The notes under the pieces were generated by a model that ran no database searches, was not told where the DNA came from, and saw only the letters and a list, made by a program, of their open reading frames with translations. This document shows positions 1 to 7,459 of a DNA stretch of 64,000 bases, piece after piece; the first letter of the stretch is position 1; each line of letters starts with the position of its first letter. The DNA lies in the NCBI RefSeq assembly GCF_028596025.1, contig NZ_CP117167.1, forward strand, positions 372,001 to 436,000, in the 5' to 3' direction. The stretch comes from Mucilaginibacter jinjuensis. Its GTDB lineage: Bacteria; Bacteroidota; Bacteroidia; Sphingobacteriales; Sphingobacteriaceae. The translations under genes were made by a program, and so were the position numbers.

Positions 1-2
1 AT

Positions 3-530
3 GTAAAGTTCGGCAACCTTACTGCCAAAGATCTGTCTAACCCAATGAACGAGATCAACGTAAAATTTGGCGACGCCACCATCGCAAACTTAAACAGCGA
101 CGAGTTTAACATCAGCTACGGAACCGCTAAAATTGGTACTGCCGATAAGCTGAAAGCCAAAGTAAGCTTTGCAGGTTTAGATGTGGATAAGCTAACCTCA
201 TCAGGCGACATCACCTTAAAATATACCCGCGGTGGTACTGGTTTTAAAGTGGGCGAACTGGATAAAAACCTGAAGAGCCTCAACATTGATGCATCTTTCA
301 GCAAAGTGGTACTTAACCCGAAAGACAATTTCGATTTTGATATTAGCACAAAAATGGGCGGCTTTAATTACGATGACTCTGCCGTAAGTGTAACCAACAC
401 TACCCCCACAGATGGCGAACGCAAATACTACAACCCTAACAAAACCTACAAAGGCCACGCCGGTAAAGGTGGTTCGGCCAAAACGGTTACTATTAAATCA
501 AACTTCACCAGTATTAAGTTTGATCAGTAA
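3..530 (+). CDS. C-terminal part of a secreted beta-strand-repeat (putative adhesin, DUF4097-like) protein
   Basis: The frame is open from the first bases of the window, so this is the 3' end of a longer gene and its start lies outside. The 175 visible residues are low in Cys and rich in Lys, Asp, Asn, Gly and Thr. They show repeated alternating strands such as VKFGNLTAKDL followed by VKFGDATIANL, the pattern of right-handed beta-helix or DUF4097-type proteins. The tail (TVTIKSNFTSIKFDQ) resembles the last strand of those proteins. No catalytic motif is visible. It ends just before a terminator hairpin at 570-605. The family assignment is inferred from pattern only; the exact role is unknown. 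Confidence 0.6.
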   Translation, partial: VKFGNLTAKDLSNPMNEINVKFGDATIANLNSDEFNISYGTAKIGTADKLKAKVSFAGLDVDKLTSSGDITLKYTRGGTGFKVGELDKNLKSLNIDASFSKVVLNPKDNFDFDISTKMGGFNYDDSAVSVTNTTPTDGERKYYNPNKTYKGHAGKGGSAKTVTIKSNFTSIKFDQ

Positions 531-569
531 GCGGCTGTTGAAGAAGCGTTATGATTAGTTTGTTTTTGC

Positions 570-605
570 AAGCCCTGCCGTAAAAAGCAGGGTTTACTTT
601 TTAAA
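570..605 (+). terminator. Intrinsic terminator after the partial first gene
   Basis: AAGCCCTGC (570-578) pairs with GCAGGGTTT (587-595) with one G-U pair, an 8-base loop, and is followed by ACTTTTTAAA. It lies 40 bases after the stop codon. Confidence 0.7.
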
Positions 606-613
606 GGTCGGCC

Positions 614-683
614 TGTCATGCTGAGGCACTCGAAGCATAAGCGTCGGCCCTCTGCACCATGCTTCGAGTGCCTCAGCATGACA
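614..683. repeat. Perfect 25-bp inverted repeat, family B
   Basis: The arms at 614-638 and 659-683 are exact reverse complements over 25 bases, with a 20-base spacer. The core is GTCATGCTGAGG...CTCGAAGCAT. A related single arm is embedded at 769-790 and another at about 13406-13428, so it belongs to a dispersed family. It lies between convergent genes and could fold as a hairpin in both transcripts. Confidence 0.8.
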
Positions 684-708
684 ATGCGCTTAAGTCATGA
701 ACTATTAC

Positions 709-814
709 CGTCATTGCGAGGTACGAAGCAATCGCGAACTATACAGAGCGGCTCTGCAAGTCGGGTGCTTCGACGGAGCTCAGCATGACAAACGCTTCGT
801 TCCTCGCAATGACG
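709..814. repeat. Composite hairpin repeat, family A with a family B arm inside
   Basis: The left arm begins with CGTCATTGCGAGGTACGAAG (709-728) and the right arm ends with CGTTCCTCGCAATGACG (798-814). Between them is the family's internal palindrome (CAGAGCGGCTCTG, 744-756), followed by a family B segment (TGCTTCGACGGAGCTCAGCA) that replaces the expected inner part of the right arm. Copies of the same family are at 18441-18522, 24048-24143 and elsewhere. The stretch 531-858 otherwise holds only a terminator, the family B repeat and, at 816-860, a short-word array (CCGAAATC/CCGACTTC); I see no gene in it. Confidence 0.75.
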
Positions 815-858
815 ATTTTCTTGAAAAATCCGAAATCGAAAATCCGACTTCCGAAATC

Positions 859-2049
859 CTACAACACCCTACACAACAATCCCTTCAAATACTCCCCTTC
901 CGGGAACGAAGCCCTAACCGGGTGATCCTCCGGCTGGCAAAATTGGTAGATAAATTGCACTTCCTTACCTGCATCCAATGCCGCCCAGGCCAGTACTTGT
1001 TTAAAGTTATCGATATCCATAGCGCCAGAGCATGAATAGGTAGCCAGCAAGCCGCCTTTGTTCAGCAACAGCATGGCAATACGGTTCAAATCTTTGTAAG
1101 CACGTGCAGCACGATCAAGCGCCGAGCGTGATGGCGCATATTTAGGTGGATCGAGAACGATCAGATCGAACGTCTCGCCATCTTCTTTAAACTTGCGCAG
1201 TTGCTTGTTTACGTCGGATTGGAAAGCTCTATGTATATCGGCATTCAGACCGTTCAGTTCAATATTTTGTTTCAGGGTTTCTATCGCCAGTGCCGAACTA
1301 TCTACACTGGTAACCGAAACTGCGCCTTGCTTTAGGCTATTTAAGGTGAAGCCGCCGGTATAGCAAAAGCAATCCAACACCTTTTTGCCTTTGGTATGCG
1401 CAGCCACAATATGGCGGTTATCCCGCTGATCGCAGTAGAAACCAGACTTCTGGCCTTCGGCGATGTTGATGCCGTAAACTACATTGTTCTCTTTCACTTC
1501 CACAATTTCGGGTGGATGGGCACCGGCCAGTACGCCGCCGTTTGATGCACCAAGTCCCTCATGCTCGCGCGATGAAGCGTCACTTTTATCGAAGATGCCT
1601 TTAGGTTGCAACAGTTTCTCCAGCTCATCAATAATAACAGCTTTATTGTTTTCGATACCCGATGTGAGGATCTGTAAAGAAAGATAATCAGCATATTTAT
1701 CAACGATTAACCCCGGCAGGTAATCAGCCTCGCTGAAAATTAAGCGGCAGGTATTGGTGCTGCCATCGGACAATAATTCGGCACGACTTGCTACTGCCAC
1801 TGCCACTTTCTTACGGAACCAGTCGCCATCAATAGCCACATCCTCGTTCCACTCCAGCAGTCGCAGCGCCACGCGCGATTGATCGTTGTAAAAGCCGTAA
1901 GCCATAAACTTACCATCCGTACTCAGCAGGCGCACCACATCGCCATTGGCCGGTTTGCCCTTCACCTTATCTATCGCACCCGAGAACAACCATGGGTGCC
2001 TTTGCATTACCGCTTTTTCTTTCCCTTTTTTAAGGATCACATCAATCAT
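859..2049 (-). CDS. rlmI: Class I rRNA (cytosine-C5) large-subunit methyltransferase, RlmI-like
   Basis: Predicted S-adenosylmethionine-dependent enzyme that methylates a cytosine of 23S rRNA. Residues 1-75 form a PUA-like RNA-binding domain. KSGFYCDQRDNR (201-212) and CFCYTGGF (227-234, SAM-binding motif I) open the Rossmann fold. DPPKYAPS (300-307, motif IV) and the Cys in TYSCSG (338-342) match the catalytic region of RlmI/RlmO-type enzymes. The 396-residue length is normal for the family. The ATG lies only four bases after a TATCTTTG promoter box, which fixes this start. A stretch around 150-180 (rich in Ser, Glu and Gly) looks like an insertion. The exact target base is inferred from family. 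Confidence 0.9.
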   Translation of the reverse strand: MIDVILKKGKEKAVMQRHPWLFSGAIDKVKGKPANGDVVRLLSTDGKFMAYGFYNDQSRVALRLLEWNEDVAIDGDWFRKKVAVAVASRAELLSDGSTNTCRLIFSEADYLPGLIVDKYADYLSLQILTSGIENNKAVIIDELEKLLQPKGIFDKSDASSREHEGLGASNGGVLAGAHPPEIVEVKENNVVYGINIAEGQKSGFYCDQRDNRHIVAAHTKGKKVLDCFCYTGGFTLNSLKQGAVSVTSVDSSALAIETLKQNIELNGLNADIHRAFQSDVNKQLRKFKEDGETFDLIVLDPPKYAPSRSALDRAARAYKDLNRIAMLLLNKGGLLATYSCSGAMDIDNFKQVLAWAALDAGKEVQFIYQFCQPEDHPVRASFPEGEYLKGLLCRVL

Positions 2050-2053
2050 GGTG

Positions 2054-2061
2054 CAAAGATA
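2054..2061 (-). promoter_or_regulatory. -7 promoter box of rlmI (TATCTTTG)
   Basis: On the minus strand TATCTTTG is followed by CACC and the rlmI ATG, so the transcript must have an extremely short or absent 5' leader. It matches the Bacteroidota sigma-ABfr -7 consensus TAnnTTTG. No clear TTG -33 element was found at the usual distance. Confidence 0.6.
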
Positions 2062-2067
2062 AGATTT

Positions 2068-2102
2068 GGTTGGCAGTTGTCGGTTATCAGTTGTCGGTAC
2101 AA
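2068..2102. repeat. Short-word array, left flank of the lipoprotein gene
   Basis: Words GTTGTCGG and GTTATCAG alternate. The reverse-complement version occurs at 3044-3072 on the far side of the same gene. Confidence 0.6.
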
Positions 2103-2148
2103 TGATTTTCGTCGTGAGAGATTTATATATTTATCGAAATCTTTCATA

Positions 2149-3012
2149 ATGTATAATTATCATATCAAACCCTTTATACTTTTAGTTTTTACTGTATTCG
2201 TTTGGGGCTCCTGCAAAAGCAAATCATCACATAATACGCTTAGCAATACCACTACGACATCTGCTAAAACAGCTCCAACTGAAGAAGCTCAACAATTAAT
2301 TAAAAAATTTGGCCCTATTATTAACGGTGTCTGGGTAAAGCAAGATTATATTGATAAGGTGATTAAAACTAAGTCTCCTTTTGAGGCAATGGACTTGGCA
2401 ATTGGATTAACGACCTTTAAAGTTAGTTTAGACTCAATTAGAGGCGATAGCCTGGTAGCACATGGTGGTTGGGATAATCATGAAGGTGCTGATATGAAGA
2501 TAAAATTCCATAGCGGTAAAAGGGCTTCAACCATATTGTTAAATGGAAGTGAGCTGGGCTATGAAATTCACGGAAGGGATACGATGCTAATACTTTATAA
2601 AACTAAAACCGATGATGTTCCTACAACAATGTATATCAGAGTATTAAAAAGACCTTTTAAACATGATGGCGATTTAGATGATGGTCTTGTTTATCTAATG
2701 AATAAAGGCTTGGTGGCCGGAAAATATTTTGTAATTGACAGCCTTGGCAAGAAAGCCGATGTTGTTTTAAGTCCTTTCGGGAAAATTACAGGGTTGTCTT
2801 CATTTAAAAGCTATATGATTGATTATGATCTTGGCGGTGAACCGATGAATAATTTAGATGGATTTACATTTGATATATACACCAAACATCAACAGTCTTA
2901 TACATTTAAAATAATGGCCGATACATTAAGCCTTTATGAAACGCGTCCCAATGCCGATTCAACCCTGCTCTTAGTAGATAAGCTGAAATATAAACTGATT
3001 AGAAAGCGATAA
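2149..3012 (+). CDS. Lipoprotein of unknown function
   Basis: A 287-residue protein beginning MYNYHIKPFILLVFTVF, with a lipobox WGSC that would leave Cys20 as the first mature residue. A linker rich in Ser, Thr and Asn follows, then a mixed alpha/beta body with no motif I recognise. The open frame extends upstream to 1879, but that part overlaps rlmI antisense and has no signal sequence, so I place the start at 2149. The coding sequence is more AT-rich than its neighbours, and word arrays of the type GTTGTCGGTTATC lie on both sides (2068-2100 and, inverted, 3044-3072), so it may have arrived separately. Confidence 0.65.
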   Translation: MYNYHIKPFILLVFTVFVWGSCKSKSSHNTLSNTTTTSAKTAPTEEAQQLIKKFGPIINGVWVKQDYIDKVIKTKSPFEAMDLAIGLTTFKVSLDSIRGDSLVAHGGWDNHEGADMKIKFHSGKRASTILLNGSELGYEIHGRDTMLILYKTKTDDVPTTMYIRVLKRPFKHDGDLDDGLVYLMNKGLVAGKYFVIDSLGKKADVVLSPFGKITGLSSFKSYMIDYDLGGEPMNNLDGFTFDIYTKHQQSYTFKIMADTLSLYETRPNADSTLLLVDKLKYKLIRKR

Positions 3013-3043
3013 TCCACTTATGAGTAAGATGAAGTAGCCCTCT

Positions 3044-3072
3044 CAACAACAGACAACCGATAACAGACAACC
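3044..3072. repeat. Short-word array, right flank of the lipoprotein gene (inverted)
   Basis: CAACAACAGACAACCGATAA and what follows are an inverted, imperfect counterpart of the array at 2068-2102. Confidence 0.6.
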
Positions 3073-3080
3073 AAAAAAAC

Positions 3081-3088
3081 TATCTTTG
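3081..3088 (+). promoter_or_regulatory. -7 promoter box of csaA (TATCTTTG)
   Basis: TATCTTTG lies five bases before the csaA ATG and matches TAnnTTTG. The arrangement is nearly identical to that at rlmI, at 16004 and at yicC. Confidence 0.6.
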
Positions 3089-3093
3089 CCTCC

Positions 3094-3429
3094 ATGGAAA
3101 CCATCACCTGGAACGATTTTGAAAAGGTAGCCCTGCATGCTGGCACCATACTGGAAGCGATTGATTATCCCGAAGCACGTAAACCTGCTTATAAGGTAAG
3201 GGTTGATTTTGGCGAACACGGCATCAAATGGTCGAGTGCGCAGATTACGAAACATTATACGAAAGAAGAGTTGGTTGGCCGTCAAATTTTGGGTGTGATT
3301 AATTTCCCTAAAAAACAGATCGGTAAATTTATGTCGGAGTTTCTGGTAACAGGACTGGCTGACGAGAACGGCGATATCGTACTAACGGCAATTGAACGCC
3401 CGGTACCCAACGGAAGCAAACTAATATGA
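3094..3429 (+). CDS. csaA: tRNA-binding protein CsaA
   Basis: A 111-residue single-domain OB-fold protein of the CsaA family. These dimeric proteins bind tRNA and have been described as export-related chaperones in Bacillus. Family signatures run the whole length: PEARKPAYKVRVDFG (26-40), KWSSAQITKHY (45-55), INFPKKQIGKFMSEFLV (69-85). The length is exactly typical. Its stop overlaps the start of the deaminase gene in ATGA at 3426-3429, so the two are probably translated together. Confidence 0.92.
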   Translation: METITWNDFEKVALHAGTILEAIDYPEARKPAYKVRVDFGEHGIKWSSAQITKHYTKEELVGRQILGVINFPKKQIGKFMSEFLVTGLADENGDIVLTAIERPVPNGSKLI

Positions 3430-3902
3430 GGTATATCAATTTTGAGGGCGAAGCCATCATTTCGCCCGATGATTTTTTCATGAACGAAGCCATCCGCGAA
3501 GCCAAACTGGCTTTGGCCGAAGATGAGATCCCTATTGGTGCCATTGTGGTTTGCAAAGGGCAGATCATCGGTCGCGGGCATAACTTAACCGAGCGGCTAA
3601 ATGATGTTTCGGCCCATGCAGAAATGCAGGCTCTAACAGCCGCAGCCAATTATATGGGCGGCAAGTATTTACCCGAGTGTACCCTATATGTAACCATGGA
3701 ACCCTGCGTTATGTGCGCAGGTGCATCGTACTGGTTCCAGGTTGGCCGCATTGTTTTTGGGGCTTATGATGCCCGGCTGGGTTTCGGCAGGTTGAACCAG
3801 AAAATCACCCATCCCAAAACATTAATTACCGGTGGCATTCGCGAAAATGAGTGCGGGCAGATGGTGAAAGACTTCTTTAAAAGCCGCCGCCAGAAAACTT
3901 GA
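3426..3902 (+). CDS. tadA: Nucleoside/tRNA adenosine deaminase, TadA-like
   Basis: Zinc-dependent cytidine/deoxycytidylate deaminase fold. HAE (64-66) supplies the first zinc ligand and the catalytic glutamate, and PCVMC (93-97) the two cysteine ligands. The context IPIGAIVV and VTMEPCVMCAGA is typical of TadA, which converts adenosine-34 to inosine in tRNA-Arg. A related free-nucleoside deaminase cannot be excluded. The 158-residue form includes about 18 residues before MNEAIREAKLAL; the start at 3426 is favoured because it forms an ATGA overlap with csaA. Confidence 0.82.
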   Translation: MRYINFEGEAIISPDDFFMNEAIREAKLALAEDEIPIGAIVVCKGQIIGRGHNLTERLNDVSAHAEMQALTAAANYMGGKYLPECTLYVTMEPCVMCAGASYWFQVGRIVFGAYDARLGFGRLNQKITHPKTLITGGIRENECGQMVKDFFKSRRQKT

Positions 3903-3934
3903 CATTAACAGAACAAATAATGAACATAGGGCTT

Positions 3935-3942
3935 TATATTTG
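3935..3942 (+). promoter_or_regulatory. -7 promoter box of the superoxide dismutase gene (TATATTTG)
   Basis: TATATTTG lies 33 bases before the ATG and matches TAnnTTTG; no clear -33 TTG is present. The leader also carries the AT-rich TTTAAAAATA stretch often seen before Bacteroidota starts. Confidence 0.5.
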
Positions 3943-3975
3943 TAACACATTCTTTTAACCTTTAAAAATACGATT

Positions 3976-4584
3976 ATGGCATTCGAACTACCGGCGCTAT
4001 CATACGCAACCGACGCACTGGAACCACACATTGATAAATTGACTATGGAAATTCACCATGGCAAACATCACCAGGCTTATGTTACTAACCTTAACAAAGC
4101 GCTTGAGGGTAAACCAGAAGCAACCAGCAATATTGAAGATATCGTTAAAAATATTTCAAAATTCCCTGCAGCAGTACGCAACAACGGCGGTGGCCACTAT
4201 AACCACTCTTTGTTCTGGACCTGGCTTTCACCTAACGGTGGCGGCGAGCCTACAGGCGCACTGGCTGATGCAATTAAAAGCACTTTCGGTTCATTCGCCG
4301 ATTTTAAAACTAAAGTAAGCGAAGCCGGTGCAACCCGTTTCGGTTCTGGCTGGGCATGGTTAATTGTTACGCCTGATAAAAAACTGGCTATCACCTCAAC
4401 CCCTAACCAGGATAGCCCTTTAATGGACATCGCTGAGGTAAAAGGTACTCCAATTTTCGGTATCGATGTTTGGGAGCACGCTTACTACCTTAAATATCAG
4501 AACCGTCGCCCGGACTACCTTGCAGCTATCTGGAATGTAGTGAACTGGAACCACGTTGCTGAATTATACGCAAAAGCGGTTTAA
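3976..4584 (+). CDS. sodA: Superoxide dismutase, Mn/Fe type
   Basis: A cytosolic enzyme converting superoxide to oxygen and hydrogen peroxide. Its 202 residues span the normal two-domain length. The four metal ligands are visible as H27 (in MEIHHGKHH), H77 (in [11 protein letters not shown]), D164 and H168 (in DVWEHAYY). GGGH before the second ligand is more typical of Mn-type enzymes, though cambialistic use of iron is possible. No signal peptide is present. It has its own promoter box and is followed by a perfect terminator hairpin, so it is probably monocistronic. Confidence 0.96.
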   Translation: MAFELPALSYATDALEPHIDKLTMEIHHGKHHQAYVTNLNKALEGKPEATSNIEDIVKNISKFPAAVRNNGGGHYNHSLFWTWLSPNGGGEPTGALADAIKSTFGSFADFKTKVSEAGATRFGSGWAWLIVTPDKKLAITSTPNQDSPLMDIAEVKGTPIFGIDVWEHAYYLKYQNRRPDYLAAIWNVVNWNHVAELYAKAV

Positions 4585-4623
4585 CCCCCCGGCCCCCTAA
4601 AGGGGGTGTAAGGAAATATAAGG

Positions 4624-4660
4624 ACACCATTGCACACAAATGCAATGGTGTTCTTGTTTA
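4624..4660 (+). terminator. Intrinsic terminator after sodA
   Basis: ACACCATTGCA (4624-4634) pairs perfectly with TGCAATGGTGT (4641-4651) around a 6-base loop, followed by TCTTGTTTA. A smaller hairpin TCCGCC/GGCGGA sits at 4701-4716 just before the next gene. Confidence 0.75.
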
Positions 4661-4733
4661 ATGACTATTAGTAACACATTAATAAATTTAACCATTCTCA
4701 TCCGCCTTACGGCGGAGGCAAGGGGGCGAGGCT

Positions 4734-5729
4734 ATGAAAGCAGTAGTATTAGAAAGCGCCGAAAGGCCAATTGTATATAAAGAGATTGATAAACCGGTTT
4801 TAGGCCCGGGCGAAGCCTTAGTTCAGATTAAAGCCGCTGCGTTGAACCGCCGCGATTACTGGATTACCATTGGCAAGTATGCCGGGATTAAATATCCTTC
4901 GGTATTGGGTTCTGATGGTTCGGGTATTGTGACTGAGGTTTTTGATGAGACCGACAAGCATTGGCTAAACCAGGAAGTAATCATCAACCCAAGTAATAAC
5001 TGGGGAGATAGTGCGAGTTATAAATCAGACGATTTTAAAATTCTTGGCCTGCCAGATTATGGCACATTGGCCGAATATGTAAAGGTGGAAGTCAAATACT
5101 TGCATTACAAACCGGCACACCTGAGCTGGGAACAGGCTGCGGCTATTCCCTTGGCTGGGTTGACTACCTATCGTGCGCTGTTCACTAAAGGGCAGGCTAA
5201 AAAAGGTGATAAGGTGCTGATAGTTGGTGTAGGATCTGGCACAGGGACATTCGCTTTGCAATGGGCTGTGGCTGCGGGTTGCCAGGTATTTGTAACATCG
5301 GGCAACGGCGAAAAGATAGATCGTGCAAGGCACTTAGGCGCGGCGGCCGGTGTAAACTATAAAGCACAGGATTGGGCTGAAGAACTGAAACACATGGCAG
5401 GTGGTTTTGATGTGGTAATTGATAGTGCGCTGGGAAATGATTTTGCCAAGGTGATTGATCTGTGTAACCCCGGAGCGCGAATTGTTACATTTGGCGGTAC
5501 GGCTGGCAATATCCCGGCGTTTAATGCCCGTCCGCTTTTCTGGAAGCAGCTGCAATTGCTTGGTACTACTATGGGCACGCCCGAGGAGTTTGAAGCCATG
5601 CTGAAACTGGTAAACGATAAAAAGATTATCCCGGTAATTGACGAGGTATTTACGATGGCCGATGCCGAAAAAGCTTTTGGTAAAATGGAAAATTCATCAC
5701 AATTTGGTAAGCTTGTACTCACCAACTAA
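4734..5729 (+). CDS. Zinc-binding-type alcohol dehydrogenase / quinone oxidoreductase-like MDR protein
   Basis: A 331-residue medium-chain dehydrogenase/reductase. The N-terminal GroES-like domain includes RRDYWITIGKYAGIKYPSVLG and the typical GSDGSGIV turn. A Rossmann domain follows, with VLIVGVGSGTGTFALQWA near residues 160-177 binding NAD(P)H. The structural-zinc cysteines of classical alcohol dehydrogenases are absent, which points to the quinone-oxidoreductase branch. The next gene, a flavin/iron-sulfur reductase, starts on the base after its stop codon. The substrate cannot be told from sequence. Confidence 0.85.
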   Translation: MKAVVLESAERPIVYKEIDKPVLGPGEALVQIKAAALNRRDYWITIGKYAGIKYPSVLGSDGSGIVTEVFDETDKHWLNQEVIINPSNNWGDSASYKSDDFKILGLPDYGTLAEYVKVEVKYLHYKPAHLSWEQAAAIPLAGLTTYRALFTKGQAKKGDKVLIVGVGSGTGTFALQWAVAAGCQVFVTSGNGEKIDRARHLGAAAGVNYKAQDWAEELKHMAGGFDVVIDSALGNDFAKVIDLCNPGARIVTFGGTAGNIPAFNARPLFWKQLQLLGTTMGTPEEFEAMLKLVNDKKIIPVIDEVFTMADAEKAFGKMENSSQFGKLVLTN

Positions 5730-6749
5730 ATGAATACCATCCAGCTGATTGTTGACAGCATAAAACAGGAAACCCGCGATACGGCTACTTTTTACCTCCG
5801 CCCTGCTAATGGCGAGCAGATAATTTATCAGGCCGGGCAGTTTATTACGCTGATATTTACGCATCATGATGAGGAGATTACGCGATCTTATTCGTTGAGT
5901 TCATCACCTCATGAAGAGTTGTTGTCGATCACGGTTAAGCGGATTTCAAACGGTGAAATTTCCCGGTTTATGCTGGCTCATGTAAAGGCAGGCGATACGT
6001 TGACGGCTATTCGACCCGCTGGTAGGTTTGTATTACCTGAGAATCTAAGCCATCGCCAACTGATTTACTTTTCAGCAGGTAGCGGCATTGTGCCTGTTTT
6101 TGCTCAGTTGAAATATGCTTTGGCGGAGGGAATGGATTTGCGGTTTACGTTGATCTATAGCAGCCAGTCTACTACCGATATTATCTTTAAAGCACAGCTG
6201 GATGAGTTATCACTTAGCCATCCAAATCAATTGTCAATTAAATACCTCATCAGCGACGAAGCCAATCGCCTCAATAATTTGATGGTAGAAAAACTGGTGA
6301 AACAACTCACCAACGGCCATTACGATGATACGTTATTTTACATCTGCGGACCGTTTCCCTATATGCGGATGATCCAGTTTGCGTTGCATTATATGGGTGT
6401 ACATTCGGGCAATATCCATAAGGAAAACTTTGTGCTCGAAACCATCCCGGTAACCAGCAGCATCACCAATTTCCCGCCCCATAAAATTAAGATCCATTTA
6501 AAAAATGAGTGGTACGATCTGATGGTGGGCGAAAATCAATCTATACTGCAAGCTGCGCTGCAAAATAATATCCAGTTACCTTATAGTTGCCGAAGCGGTG
6601 CATGCTCGGCCTGTTTCGCCAGATGTACCAACGGCAAGGTTGAAGTAGCCAGTAACGAAGTACTGACACCTGATGATATGAGGAATGGTTACATACTAAC
6701 CTGTACCGGCCACCCGCTTGATGATGATGTAGTGATTGAGTTTAATTAA
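5730..6749 (+). CDS. FAD/NAD(P)- and 2Fe-2S-containing oxidoreductase (PaaE-like reductase)
   Basis: Electron-transfer reductase with three modules. An FAD-binding barrel carries RSYSLSSSP (52-60). An NAD(P)-binding domain carries SAGSGIVPV (115-123) and CGPFPYM (206-212). A plant-type ferredoxin domain at the C terminus has the four cluster cysteines C287, C292, C295 and C325. This order is that of phenylacetate-CoA oxygenase reductase PaaE and similar oxygenase reductases. No oxygenase component lies nearby, so the partner is unknown. It overlaps the end of pnuC by eight bases, tail to tail. Confidence 0.88.
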   Translation: MNTIQLIVDSIKQETRDTATFYLRPANGEQIIYQAGQFITLIFTHHDEEITRSYSLSSSPHEELLSITVKRISNGEISRFMLAHVKAGDTLTAIRPAGRFVLPENLSHRQLIYFSAGSGIVPVFAQLKYALAEGMDLRFTLIYSSQSTTDIIFKAQLDELSLSHPNQLSIKYLISDEANRLNNLMVEKLVKQLTNGHYDDTLFYICGPFPYMRMIQFALHYMGVHSGNIHKENFVLETIPVTSSITNFPPHKIKIHLKNEWYDLMVGENQSILQAALQNNIQLPYSCRSGACSACFARCTNGKVEVASNEVLTPDDMRNGYILTCTGHPLDDDVVIEFN

Positions 6750-7338
6750 GCTTTGCTTGTTGTTTGTTAAACTCCTTACGCCAGTCCAGGTAGCCCATAA
6801 AAGCAATAACGGCGTAAATGGCATACATAATTGCTGTGGGCTGCAGGTGTTTGATGAAGTAAACTCCGATATAGATCAGATCAACAAATACCCACATCAG
6901 CCAGTTCTGGTAAATTTTGCGGGCCATAAATAGCTGGGCTATCAGGCTCACGGCTGTACAAAAACTATCGAGATATGGGTAAGCGGCGGGTTTATAATGT
7001 AGAATGGGGGAAAGTTTAATCAGCGTATAACCTAATGAAGGTGTGATTAAAGCAATAGCAATTATAGTCCAGATAATTTGCTTGCTAGTGATAGATACTA
7101 CCGGAATCTTAACCTCCGGTTCTTTCTTATGGCTCCAAAAATACCAGCCGTAAATATTAGCCCCTAAAAAATAAAACTGCAAACCCATATCTGCATACAG
7201 GCGGGCTTCAAAAAAAATGAAGATATAAAGCGTTACGCTGATTATGGCGAAAGGCCAGTTCCAGATGTTATTAATGGCAGCCAGGTAAACGCACAGCAAA
7301 CCCGTAATAACACCAATCAGCTCTATATAATTTGTCAA
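6742..7338 (-). CDS. pnuC: Nicotinamide riboside transporter PnuC
   Basis: A 198-residue inner-membrane protein with seven likely hydrophobic segments. It contains the family signatures NNIWNWPFAIISV near residues 23-35, YGWYFW (63-68) and a conserved NWLMWVFVDLIYIGVY stretch. PnuC proteins carry nicotinamide riboside (or, in some relatives, thiamine) down its gradient, with trapping by phosphorylation. No TPP riboswitch was recognised upstream, so the nicotinamide riboside assignment is slightly favoured. It is downstream of the M13 peptidase gene on the same strand, separated by a large inverted word array. Confidence 0.88.
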   Translation of the reverse strand: MTNYIELIGVITGLLCVYLAAINNIWNWPFAIISVTLYIFIFFEARLYADMGLQFYFLGANIYGWYFWSHKKEPEVKIPVVSITSKQIIWTIIAIALITPSLGYTLIKLSPILHYKPAAYPYLDSFCTAVSLIAQLFMARKIYQNWLMWVFVDLIYIGVYFIKHLQPTAIMYAIYAVIAFMGYLDWRKEFNKQQAKLN

Positions 7339-7457
7339 TTTGTTAATTCGGCAATTTGTTAATTAATTTGTCAATTAGCCAATTCGGCAATTTGTCAATG
7401 AGAAATTCTACACATAGCGTTCATTGACAAATTGCCGAATTAACAAATTGGCTAATT
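7337..7457. repeat. Word array and long inverted repeat between pnuC and the M13 peptidase gene
   Basis: Words such as AATTTGTTAATTCGGC and AATTTGTCAATTAGCC repeat in the left half. The right half (about 7421-7457) carries their reverse complement, starting CATTGACAAATTGCCGAATT. The two halves can form a long stem. A copy of the right half recurs at about 23087-23126. Confidence 0.75.
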
Positions 7458-7459
7458 AT

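Noticed and set aside
697-1035. A 112-codon open frame on the plus strand
   Set aside because: It runs through a repeat and the antisense strand of rlmI and has no start-region support.
1879-2148. Longer N terminus of the lipoprotein gene
   Set aside because: It overlaps rlmI antisense and would place the lipobox in the interior of the protein.
7339-7459. A possible TPP riboswitch upstream of pnuC
   Set aside because: The sequence is a low-complexity word array and lacks the conserved thi-box core.
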